From contig CAKSWL010000005.1 of assembly GCA_934511335.1 (NCBI GenBank), positions 1 through 21,540 of the forward strand: a stretch of 21,540 bases of DNA, read 5' to 3'. The notes under the pieces were generated by a model, which saw only the letters and a list, made by a program, of their open reading frames with translations, ran no database searches and had not been told where the DNA came from. The first letter of the stretch is position 1, and the number at the start of each line of letters is the position of its first letter. A program made the position numbers and the translations under genes. This DNA comes from an uncultured Cloacibacillus sp. (GTDB lineage Bacteria; Synergistota; Synergistia; Synergistales; Synergistaceae). Shown here piece after piece: positions 1 to 6,636 of the stretch.

Positions 1-72
1 TCCCGGCTCCGCCTCGCTTAAGGTCACGAGGCAGTCCATCGATTCCAGCGTCCCCGCCTGGATCGTTTTCAT
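1..72 (-). CDS. citD: Citrate/citramalate lyase acyl carrier protein (gamma subunit), partial
   Basis: Only the first 24 codons lie in the window; the gene runs off the left edge on the minus strand. The start ATG is at 72-70, preceded by a strong Shine-Dalgarno (TAAGGAGGAAGG on the minus strand, about 79-90). The N-terminus contains AGTLES followed by a CLVTLSEAE stretch, which matches the start of CitD proteins (AGTLESGD...). CitD carries the 2'-(5''-phosphoribosyl)-3'-dephospho-CoA arm of citrate lyase, which cleaves citrate to acetate and oxaloacetate. Citramalate lyase uses a homologous carrier, so the substrate is open. citE and citF are expected just outside the window. The gene lies 258 nt downstream of the aconitase/dehydrogenase operon in the same direction, so a joint pathway is plausible. 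The identification rests on a short segment, but the motif is characteristic. Confidence 0.72.
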   Translation of the reverse strand, partial: MKTIQAGTLESMDCLVTLSEAEPG

Positions 73-101
73 TTTATGCCTTCCTCCTTAGAAAACTCAG
101 C

Positions 102-143
102 GCGGCCCGCCTGTCGCTGGTGTTCGCTCAGGTGGCAGGCCGC
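102..143 (-). promoter_or_regulatory. Hairpin in the leader just upstream of citD
   Basis: Arms 102-111 and 134-143 form a 10-bp stem on the minus strand with one G-U pair and a 22-nt loop. On the minus strand it is followed by GCTGAG and only four T residues, and then by the citD ribosome binding site. It could be a weak attenuator or a hairpin shaping citD translation. The weak T tract makes a simple terminator unlikely. Confidence 0.4.
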
Positions 144-180
144 ACGGGTTATTGTCGCCGTTCAACTTAAATATAATGAT

Positions 181-280
181 TTAAAAACGCCGCCGCTTCG
201 CAGTTTTTCTGTGCGGCCCCTTTTTTGCAGTCTCAGGGCCGATGCGCCCTAAATTCTCCTTCCGGAGGTCCCGCACAGAA
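181..280 (-). other. Structured intergenic element between the dehydrogenase operon and citD
   Basis: Arms 207-216 (TTCTGTGCGG) and 271-280 (CCGCACAGAA) are exact 10-bp inverted repeats enclosing two smaller hairpins: AGGGC/GCCCT at 235-239/246-250, and CTCC/GGAG around TTCC near 257-268. This gives a three-way-junction shape. Reading on the minus strand, it is followed by a small CTGC-GAA-GCGG hairpin and a GTTTTT tract (about 183-203), which resembles an intrinsic terminator. It may be a leader RNA of the citrate lyase operon or the 3' end of the upstream operon. No known riboswitch class was recognised. An AT-rich stretch at 161-190 could hold a promoter for citD, but no good -35/-10 pair is visible. 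Confidence 0.4.
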
Positions 281-330
281 TCACCACGGAATAGCGTTAT
301 CTATTTGAAGCTGAACGGCGGCCTGTTTAC

Positions 331-2103
331 CTAGTCGTTAAAACCAATAAGGGAAGCCTCGTCCCAGGCGCACATCTTGTGGACCTTTTCTTTGGTCGCT
401 TCAAGCTTCTCGCCCTTGAATTCGGGATTGAGCTTCTGGGCGATCGCCGCCGCCATCTCTATCGTAGAGGCCGCGTTCTTCTCCCAGTCGGGATCGCCGC
501 GGAAGTCGCGGAGGACGTCGTATGTAAGGGTCCCTGGCTTGTTTTCGACGAGGACTTCGCCGAGGGCCTTTTCGATTTTCGCCGCCGCTTCATCGAGGCC
601 GAGATACTCAAGCATCATCTTCGCGGTCATGATCATCGCACTGGGGTTGACCCTGTACTGGTGGGCATACTTCGGAACCGATCCGCTTGACGGCTCGAAG
701 ATCGCCGCGTTGACGCCGATGTTGCCTGACGGAGCAAAGCCCAGTCCGCCGGTGAGCTGGGAAGCTTCGTCGGAGAGGATGTCGCCAAAGACGTTGGAGG
801 CGACGACTACGCTGTAATCCTGCGGGTTCTTGATGAGCCACATCGCGGTCGCGTCGGCGTTCTCTTCGTAGGCTTTGATGCCGTACTGCTCGTATTCTTT
901 CGCGATTTCCAGGAACTTTCTCTTCATCATGCCGTCTGTCTGACGGATGACGTTGGCCTTGTTGCCGCAGTGCACCGTCTTACGGCCGGTCGCCTTCGCA
1001 TACTCGAAGGCCGCGCGGATAATGCGCTCGCAGCCTTTTTCGGAGAAGACGCGCCATGACACGGCGATGTCGCCTTTGCCTTCCTTGAAGCGCTCCATAC
1101 CGGGATGGAGGTCGAACATCTCTTTAGGAAGCGGGAAGAATTCGACCGCCGCGTAGAGGTCTTCGGTGTTTTCACGGAACATAACGATGTCGATGTCGGG
1201 GTCCTTCGCGAGGGGGGTGCCGATTCCGGGAAGTTTCTTCGCGGGACGGATGTTGATGTAGAGGTCAAAGAGCTGGCGCATCTGAAGGATGGCGGACTTG
1301 AAGCCCTTTACGCCGGCCTTGGAGGTGATGGCGGCCATGAGGGTGGCGTCCGTTTCTTTGATCGACTTGATCGTTTCTGGCGGAACGGTGTTGCAGCGGG
1401 GGTCGCCCTCGCCGAATTTCTTGTTTGACTTCTCCCACATGCACCAGCCGAGGTCGGCGCGGTGCCAGTTGATGGGCAGGTCCATGGCTTCGAGGACGAG
1501 AAGGGCGCCCTCCATCATATCAAAGCCGGAGTCGTCTCCCGCCATGTAGGTTACGTCGTAGCGATCCTTAGTCTCTTTTACCTTCATTATGTTGCGTGTC
1601 ATTGTTGCAGCTCCTCCTTTAAGCTCTTTCTTGACGTGGGGGATAAGCCCGCCGTCTTTGATCAGTCCCTGTACAAACTCCGGATAGGGGGGGAAGGGAT
1701 ATTCTTTGCCGCCGGCGATGATGATGCCGCGGTCGAAATCTATCTCCACTTCGTCGCCCGCGTTTATCGCCTCAACGGCGTCGGCGCAGATGATGATCGG
1801 CAGTCCTTCGTTGAAGCAGTTGCGGTAGTAGATGCGCGCGAAACTTTTGGCGATGATGGCCGCGATGCCGCGCTCTTTGAGACAGGAGACGGCCTGTTCA
1901 CGGCTGGAGCCGCAGCCCCAGTTTTTACCGCCGACGATGATGTCGCCCGGCTTGGCGTTCTTCGTGAACTCGGGGTCAAGGTCTTCGCAGGCGACCTTCG
2001 CCATATCCGCGCGTTCTTTGATAGTATAGGTGTATTTACCCGGGAAGATGACGTCCGTGTTGACGTCGTCGCCGTATTTCCAAACTTTACCTTTTACCGA
2101 CAT
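331..2103 (-). CDS. Fused LeuD-like hydro-lyase small subunit / NADP-type isocitrate dehydrogenase family protein
   Basis: This 590-aa protein has two parts. Residues 1-166 are an aconitase-family swivel (LeuD-type) subunit with NWGCGSSREQA at 61-71. Residues 168-590 are an isocitrate/isopropylmalate dehydrogenase. Visible dehydrogenase features are RENTEDLY (310-317, catalytic Tyr317), NKANV (Lys382), GDILSDE (metal Asp441/Asp445), and K478-Y479-V485 plus Y528-R532, which match the NADP+-specificity set of E. coli Icd (K344, Y345, V351, Y391, R395). Oddities are GDDSGF in place of the usual GDGIGP, SSGSVP in place of HG(S/T)AP, and Ile rather than Asn in the SxNxxxR substrate helix (S270-A-I-L-Q-M-R276). 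The linker is a translated ribosome binding site before Met168, so a free dehydrogenase may also be made. The start ATG lies 2 nt after the upstream stop, with AGGGAGG inside the upstream gene, so translation is coupled. Homologous domains are clear; the natural substrate is inferred. Confidence 0.85.
   Translation of the reverse strand: MSVKGKVWKYGDDVNTDVIFPGKYTYTIKERADMAKVACEDLDPEFTKNAKPGDIIVGGKNWGCGSSREQAVSCLKERGIAAIIAKSFARIYYRNCFNEGLPIIICADAVEAINAGDEVEIDFDRGIIIAGGKEYPFPPYPEFVQGLIKDGGLIPHVKKELKGGAATMTRNIMKVKETKDRYDVTYMAGDDSGFDMMEGALLVLEAMDLPINWHRADLGWCMWEKSNKKFGEGDPRCNTVPPETIKSIKETDATLMAAITSKAGVKGFKSAILQMRQLFDLYINIRPAKKLPGIGTPLAKDPDIDIVMFRENTEDLYAAVEFFPLPKEMFDLHPGMERFKEGKGDIAVSWRVFSEKGCERIIRAAFEYAKATGRKTVHCGNKANVIRQTDGMMKRKFLEIAKEYEQYGIKAYEENADATAMWLIKNPQDYSVVVASNVFGDILSDEASQLTGGLGFAPSGNIGVNAAIFEPSSGSVPKYAHQYRVNPSAMIMTAKMMLEYLGLDEAAAKIEKALGEVLVENKPGTLTYDVLRDFRGDPDWEKNAASTIEMAAAIAQKLNPEFKGEKLEATKEKVHKMCAWDEASLIGFND
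1611..1620 (-). promoter_or_regulatory. Internal ribosome binding site at the LeuD/dehydrogenase junction
   Basis: On the minus strand AAAGGAGGAG lies 8 nt before an in-frame ATG at 1602-1600 (Met168 of the fused protein). It is as strong as the sites used by neighbouring genes. The domain linker KGGAAT is simply this site plus spacer read as codons. An out-of-frame TAA (1621-1619) overlaps the site, as expected if the ancestral leuD stopped here. Confidence 0.75.
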
Positions 2104-2105
2104 AA

Positions 2106-3368
2106 TTATAACGCCTCCCTGGGGTCAGATATTTCGCCCTTGATCGCAGACGCCGCCACCGTCATCGGGCTTGCGAGATAGATGAAGCTCTCTTTGTCGC
2201 CCATGCGTCCCTTGAAGTTTCTGTTGGCGGTGCTGATCGCCGCTTCGCCTGGAGCGAGGATGCCTTCGTGGTTGCCCATGCAGGGGCCGCAGCCGGGGTT
2301 GCAGATGACGCAGCCGGCGTCGAGGAATATGTCCAGAAGCCCTTCCCTCATCGCCTGGCGGTAGACGATCCAAGAGGCGGGGATGACGACGGTGCGGACG
2401 GCTGCCTTTTTGCCCTTGAGGACTTCGGCGGCGAGGCGCAGGTCTTCGATGCGTCCGTTGGTGCAGGAGCCCAGGAAGGCCTCGTGGATCGTGGTGCCCT
2501 TCACTTCGCCGATGGGGGCGTAGTTGTCGACCTTGTGCGGTTTCGCGACTCCCGGCTCGATGTCGCCGAGGTCATAGTGGTATTCGGCGGCGTAGACCGC
2601 GTCCTCGTCGGCCCAGAGGGGCTCCCACTTGTCGCTCTTCGCGTTGCCGCGCTCTTTGATAAGGTCGAGGACCTTCTGGTCGGGTTTGCAGACGGCGTTC
2701 TTCGCGCCGAATTCGATCCCCATGTTGCAGAGGGTCATGCGCTCGGCAATGCTCATGTTTTCGATGCCGTCCCCGTGGAACTCGACGCTCATGTAGTCCG
2801 CTCCGTCGGCGCGCACGTCGCCGATGAACTTGAGGATGAAGTCCTTCGCTGAAACGCCGGGCTTGAATTTGCCGGTGACGACGACTTTCATACTCTCAGG
2901 CACCTTGAACCAGAGTTTGCCGGTGGCCCATACCGCCGCCATCTCGGAACGGCCGATGCCGGTCGAGAAGGCGCCGAAAGCACCGTAGGTGCAGGTGTGG
3001 CTGTCGCTGCCCACCATCACGAGTCCGGGAAGGGCGTAGCCCTCTTCGCACATCTTCTGGTGGCAGACTCCGCCTTCGCTCTTCACGTCGTAGAAGTTGG
3101 GAATGCCCTGCTCCTTCACGAATTCACGGACTTCTTTATGGTTGACCGCGTGGTCGCTCGAGGGCGCGGGTACCGCGTGGTCGAGGATGAGACAGATGCG
3201 CTCAGGATATTTTACGTTCTTAACGCCGATCTTTTTGAAGGTCCTCGCGATCGGCGCTCCGTTGTCGTGGCTCATGCACCAGTCCGGCTCGACCGTTACG
3301 ACCTGGTTGGCCACCACTTCGTATCCGGCCGCCTTGCCCAGCGCCTTTTCTGCAAATGTCTTGCCCAT
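2106..3368 (-). CDS. Aconitase/isopropylmalate dehydratase-family large subunit (canonical active site)
   Basis: This 420-aa LeuC/HacA-type protein matches the family length. The active-site signatures are intact: SHDNG (H34-D35), LDHAVP (D63-H64), CHQ (H103), GSDSHTCTYGAFGAFSTGIG (122-139), the [4Fe-4S] ligands C302 (GSCTNGR), C360 and C363 (NPGCGPC), and NRNFKGR (R383, R388). It should catalyse dehydration/rehydration of a 2- or 3-hydroxy di- or tricarboxylate together with a LeuD-type small subunit, most simply the LeuD half of the next gene. Candidate substrates are citrate/isocitrate, isopropylmalate, homocitrate or a methylated malate; sequence alone does not decide. The start ATG has a GGGAGG site 9 nt upstream, 26 nt after the preceding stop. 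It is the fifth gene of the operon led by the GntR regulator. Confidence 0.88.
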   Translation of the reverse strand: MGKTFAEKALGKAAGYEVVANQVVTVEPDWCMSHDNGAPIARTFKKIGVKNVKYPERICLILDHAVPAPSSDHAVNHKEVREFVKEQGIPNFYDVKSEGGVCHQKMCEEGYALPGLVMVGSDSHTCTYGAFGAFSTGIGRSEMAAVWATGKLWFKVPESMKVVVTGKFKPGVSAKDFILKFIGDVRADGADYMSVEFHGDGIENMSIAERMTLCNMGIEFGAKNAVCKPDQKVLDLIKERGNAKSDKWEPLWADEDAVYAAEYHYDLGDIEPGVAKPHKVDNYAPIGEVKGTTIHEAFLGSCTNGRIEDLRLAAEVLKGKKAAVRTVVIPASWIVYRQAMREGLLDIFLDAGCVICNPGCGPCMGNHEGILAPGEAAISTANRNFKGRMGDKESFIYLASPMTVAASAIKGEISDPREAL

Positions 3369-3394
3369 AAGATTTATCCTCCCTCTGATGCTCT

Positions 3395-3919
3395 CTACTT
3401 CGCAGCCGCTTTGGCCTTCATGTAGTTCATGAGGCCGCCGGCCTTCATTATGTCGTTTTCGAGGTCGCTGACGGCGTCGCCGTGGAAGGTGCTACCGTTG
3501 GTGACGTCCTTGATCGTGCCCGTTGAAAGCTCGACTTCAAGCTGGTCGCCGTCCTTGATCTTCCCCTCTTTGATCGCCTCGGAGATGCCCTTGACGAAAA
3601 GGACGGGATAGCCGTTGTTGATCGCGTTTCTATAATAGATGCGGCTGCAGGTCTCGGCGAGGACGCAGGGGACGCCGGCGTATTCAAGGCAGTAGACGGC
3701 GTGCTCGCGGCTTGAACCGCAGCCGAAGTTTTTGCCCGCCACCACGAAGTCTCCGGCTTTTACCTCCTTGGCGAAGTTTTCTTTGCCGGGATAGTATTCG
3801 AAGGCGTACTGCGGCATGTTTTTAGGGTCGGTCTCCGCGAGATATTTGTTGTGATAGATGAGGTCGGTGTCGACGTCATCGCTGAATACCCACGCTCTGC
3901 CTTTGAGAATTTCGCTCAT
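3395..3919 (-). CDS. Aconitase/isopropylmalate dehydratase-family small subunit (LeuD-like)
   Basis: This 174-aa protein is a stand-alone LeuD-type swivel domain. It has DDVDTDLI (14-21), the substrate-loop position reading Y26-L-A-E29, NFGCGSSREHA, and the C-terminal GGLMNYMK helix with an Ala/Lys-rich tail. It probably pairs with the large subunit encoded immediately upstream (gap 15 nt, stop-AGGAGG-ATG spacing). The substrate loop is neither YLRT nor YLVY, the forms known from isopropylmalate isomerase and homoaconitase small subunits, so a different side group on the substrate is likely. The only other LeuD-type domain in the operon is fused to the dehydrogenase. Confidence 0.87.
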   Translation of the reverse strand: MSEILKGRAWVFSDDVDTDLIYHNKYLAETDPKNMPQYAFEYYPGKENFAKEVKAGDFVVAGKNFGCGSSREHAVYCLEYAGVPCVLAETCSRIYYRNAINNGYPVLFVKGISEAIKEGKIKDGDQLEVELSTGTIKDVTNGSTFHGDAVSDLENDIMKAGGLMNYMKAKAAAK

Positions 3920-3934
3920 AACACTCTTCCTCCT

Positions 3935-5215
3935 CTATTTCAGTATATCTCTCGGGTCTGTGATGCAGCCTTTGACGGCCGTAGCCATCGCGGTCATCGG
4001 ACTCATAAGATAGGTGTGGCTTCCCTTGCCGACCTTGCCTATAAAGTTGCGGTTCGTCGTCGAGCAGCCCACGTCGCCGGAGGGCATCGCTCCATAATGC
4101 TCGGCCGTGCAGAGCGAGCAGGTCGGGTTTGTGAAGACGATTCCGGCCTTGAGGAAATCCTCGGCCATTCCCTCTTTCACGCAGCGAAGCTGGATCTCCG
4201 TCGTCGAGGGGGTGATGATCGTGCGCACCTTCGGGCTCACCTTGCCGCCGCCGGCCATCAGCACGTCGTGGGCGGCTTTGATATCCTCGTAGCGTCCGTT
4301 CGAGCAGGAGCCGATATGGACCTGGTCGACGACCGTGCCCGCCACCTCGCGCACCGGCTTCACATTATCAGGAGCGTCGGGGCAGGAGGCAAGCGGCTCG
4401 AGGTCCGTCACGTCGTAATGGATGACTTTGCAGTACTCGGCGTCGGGATCGGCCTTGAGCTCTTCGGCGAGCTTCGCCACTTCGGGTCCGGCACGCTCGA
4501 CGAGCCACTTGAGCACTTCGCCGTTCGGCATGATGAGGGGCACCTTGCCGCTCATCTCGGTGACCATCGAGCAAAGCGTGATACGCTCATCAAGGGTCGA
4601 ATTCTCAATCGTCTCGCCCGTGAACTCTACGGCAAGGAAGTCCATGCCGCCGGCGCCGAGGTCGCCCACTATGTGGGTGAGGAGGTCTCTCATACAGACG
4701 CCCTTCTTAAACTTTCCGGTCACTTCGATCTTCATCGTCTCGGGGACGCGGAACCAGTTTGTGCCGGCGATATAGGAGGCGGCGATGTCGGAGTTGCCGA
4801 CGCCCGTCGCGAACGCGCCGACCGCGCCTAGGAGGTTCATGTGGCTGTCGGTGCCGAGGACGACGTCGCCCGGCTTTATCATGCCGGCTTCAAGCATCAC
4901 GTGCTGGCCGATGCCGTGGTTGATGTCAAAGAGGCGGGTGACTCCCTGCTTCTTGCAGAACTCGCGGATTATCTTCTGGTTCGCGGCCACCTTCTCTGAG
5001 TGCGCGGGGGCCTGAAGGTCAAAGGTGAAAGCGAGCTTGTCGGGGTCCCATACCTTCGCATCCCTGCCCATCTCCTTCTCGAACTGGAGAACGACGTTCG
5101 CGCCGCCGAAGTCGCGGCAGGTCGCCCAGTCGATATTGCACCAGACGCGGTCTCCGACCTTCACAGGATGGCCGGATGCCCTTTCCATGATCTTGACTAT
5201 CGATGTCTTGCCCAT
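3935..5215 (-). CDS. Divergent LeuC-like hydro-lyase large subunit
   Basis: This 426-aa protein keeps the aconitase-family fold and the iron-sulfur ligands C304 (GSCSNGR), C366 and C369 (NPTCSLC), but has changed active-site signatures. The usual HD is R34-D35, DH is D66-L67, the HQ pair is Q104-H105, DSHT is DSHM (123-126), and NRNFxGR ends in Lys394. GAVGAFATGVG is retained. Its operon neighbour (420 aa) has all canonical residues, so this is probably a subfamily with another substrate or reaction geometry rather than a plain aconitase or LeuC. The intact length and cluster ligands argue against a decaying gene. The start ATG is preceded by GGAGGG, 38 nt after the HD-protein stop. It likely pairs with the next gene's small subunit. 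Confidence 0.82.
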   Translation of the reverse strand: MGKTSIVKIMERASGHPVKVGDRVWCNIDWATCRDFGGANVVLQFEKEMGRDAKVWDPDKLAFTFDLQAPAHSEKVAANQKIIREFCKKQGVTRLFDINHGIGQHVMLEAGMIKPGDVVLGTDSHMNLLGAVGAFATGVGNSDIAASYIAGTNWFRVPETMKIEVTGKFKKGVCMRDLLTHIVGDLGAGGMDFLAVEFTGETIENSTLDERITLCSMVTEMSGKVPLIMPNGEVLKWLVERAGPEVAKLAEELKADPDAEYCKVIHYDVTDLEPLASCPDAPDNVKPVREVAGTVVDQVHIGSCSNGRYEDIKAAHDVLMAGGGKVSPKVRTIITPSTTEIQLRCVKEGMAEDFLKAGIVFTNPTCSLCTAEHYGAMPSGDVGCSTTNRNFIGKVGKGSHTYLMSPMTAMATAVKGCITDPRDILK

Positions 5216-5253
5216 TTTAAATTATCCCTCCGTATTGGATTAGGTGGAGAATA

Positions 5254-5814
5254 CTATTTCAGACCGAGGAACGATTTCACAGATTCAAAATTAATGAAAT
5301 CGGCCTTGTTGACAAGCACGCCTTCCGGGCTGCGCAGAGTGCCGTCGCCCTCTTTGGCGTGATTCGCGATGATGTGCCCGATCGCGTCGGAGCAGCCGTT
5401 GCGCATTGCGATGACGGTGCCGGAGAAGGGATGGCGGAGGTTCTTGCCCATCGACGACTTCACCGTCTCGCCGGCGGCGTTCCGCTCGTACTCCACAAGC
5501 TTGCCGACATCGTGAAGGAGCGCGCCAGCCACAAGAAGGTCGTTGTCGAGCGTGAACTTCGCGTCCTTTGCGGAATAAATTGCGTTGAACTCCTCCATCG
5601 CTTTCTTCGCGACACGCGTGACGCCGCGGACGTGCTCAAGATAGGAGAAGGGGCAATTCGGGATAAGGAGCGTGAAGGGGATCTTGTCCATATCCTCAGG
5701 CTCCCAGCCGCCGGTCTTGAGGGCATCCACATAGGAGGCCACTACCTTGGCCTGCAGTTCGGGATCATTGATCCATTCGATTTCCGGGAAGAGCTCTCTG
5801 ATCTTGTTTTCCAT
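5254..5814 (-). CDS. HD-domain metal-dependent hydrolase, function unknown
   Basis: The 186-aa protein starts at the ATG at 5814, chosen because TAGGAGGA lies 6 nt upstream; an in-frame ATG 11 codons earlier lacks such a site. HD-superfamily residues are visible: H61 (YLEHVRGV), H101-D102 (LLHDVGK), further histidines in LRHPFSG and HIIANH, and a late Asp in NKADFI. HD proteins are usually phosphohydrolases or phosphodiesterases using a bound metal pair. The substrate here is unknown. It sits between the regulator (gap 58 nt) and the hydro-lyase genes, so it probably serves the same pathway, for example repairing or removing a phosphorylated or CoA-derived by-product. That role is a guess. 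Confidence 0.8.
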   Translation of the reverse strand: MENKIRELFPEIEWINDPELQAKVVASYVDALKTGGWEPEDMDKIPFTLLIPNCPFSYLEHVRGVTRVAKKAMEEFNAIYSAKDAKFTLDNDLLVAGALLHDVGKLVEYERNAAGETVKSSMGKNLRHPFSGTVIAMRNGCSDAIGHIIANHAKEGDGTLRSPEGVLVNKADFINFESVKSFLGLK

Positions 5815-5872
5815 TACGATTCCTCCTAAAAATTTGCTTTCTGGCACATATTTTTCTTTAATTTATTTGCAT

Positions 5873-6571
5873 TTATTCGCCCGCCGCGATTCCCTTATGC
5901 AGCGTGCGGTAAATCCTGTCGATATGCTGAGAGGCCGCCTCGCGCGCCCTTTCAACATTATGATCGAGGATCGCCTCGTACATCTCCTTATGCTCGTTGA
6001 GGAAGGCGTCCTTATCGTCAAGGAGGTTGTATATTCTCTCGTGCGTCGCAAGGATCAGATCAAAATTCATCCTTGTAAGGTTGATAAAGACAAAGTTGTG
6101 CGTCGCCTCGGCAAGAAGGAGGTGAAAATCAAAGTCGGCCTGCGCGCGCTCCTCCGGGCTGGAAAGAGTCTTTTCCGTCGCCGTGATGACCCTCAGTATC
6201 CGCGTGAGGTCCGACGGCGTCGCGCGCATCGCGCTTTCACCGGCGATCGCGGGATCAAGTATGCGGCGGGCCTCCATCAGTTCAAGGATCGCAGAATCTT
6301 CAAGCTGTATCGTACTTCTATCTTCGGAGATGGTGCGCGGGTGGCGCACAAAACGCCCCTTGCCGGGGATGGATTCGATGAGGCCGAGAAGTTCCATAAC
6401 GCGAAAAGCCTCGCGCAGCGAACTGCGGCTCACGCCGAAAGTATCCATGAGCTGGCGCTCAGAGGGAAGCGGATCACCAGGAAGGATATTGCCCGCGGCG
6501 ATTTCACCTTTCAGTTTTTCAACCACTTTTTCATAGATTCGAGTTCCTCTTGAAACCGGCGCTTCTATCAT
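5873..6571 (-). CDS. GntR-family (FadR/FCD subfamily) transcriptional regulator
   Basis: This 232-aa protein starts at the ATG at 6571, which has AAGGAGGG 9 nt upstream; an earlier in-frame ATG at 6607 lies within the promoter/operator region. Residues about 10-75 form a GntR winged helix (LPSERQLMDTFGVSRSSLREA, then GLIESIPGKGRFV). The C-terminal part is an all-helical FCD domain with D146xxxH150 (ADFDFHLL), a later His in EHKEMYEAI and one in SQHIDR. These are the usual metal ligands with which FCD domains sense carboxylate effectors. It is the first gene of the hydro-lyase/dehydrogenase operon and probably represses its own promoter, with release by a pathway carboxylate. The domain assignment is clear; effector and sites are inferred. 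Confidence 0.9.
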   Translation of the reverse strand: MIEAPVSRGTRIYEKVVEKLKGEIAAGNILPGDPLPSERQLMDTFGVSRSSLREAFRVMELLGLIESIPGKGRFVRHPRTISEDRSTIQLEDSAILELMEARRILDPAIAGESAMRATPSDLTRILRVITATEKTLSSPEERAQADFDFHLLLAEATHNFVFINLTRMNFDLILATHERIYNLLDDKDAFLNEHKEMYEAILDHNVERAREAASQHIDRIYRTLHKGIAAGE

Positions 6572-6588
6572 TGTGAAAAACCCTCCTT

Positions 6589-6608
6589 GGTGGACTGCCC
6601 AGTACACC
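6589..6608. promoter_or_regulatory. Candidate operator palindrome over the transcription start
   Basis: GGTGGACTGCCCAGTACACC is a 20-bp imperfect palindrome in which 8 of 10 base pairs match. It begins at the -10 element and covers the expected start site of the regulator's own promoter, which is where a self-acting repressor would bind. Confidence 0.45.
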
Positions 6609-6636
6609 TTATACTACTTTCTACGGAAATTAGCAA
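6608..6636 (-). promoter_or_regulatory. Promoter of the GntR-led operon
   Basis: On the minus strand TTGCTA (6636-6631, 4/6 of the -35 consensus) and TATAAG (6613-6608, 5/6 of the -10 consensus) are separated by 17 nt. Transcription would start near 6601, about 30 nt before the regulator start codon. A palindrome begins at the last base of the -10 element. Confidence 0.6.

Noticed and set aside
1462..2181. 239-codon open frame antisense to the fused dehydrogenase gene
   Set aside because: Overlaps clear LeuD/dehydrogenase coding sequence and shows no domain or ribosome binding site.
3851..4831. 326-codon open frame antisense to the hydro-lyase genes
   Set aside because: It is the mirror of strongly conserved, well-initiated genes on the other strand. 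Its Arg/His/Ala/Gly-rich product is typical of antisense frames in GC-rich DNA.
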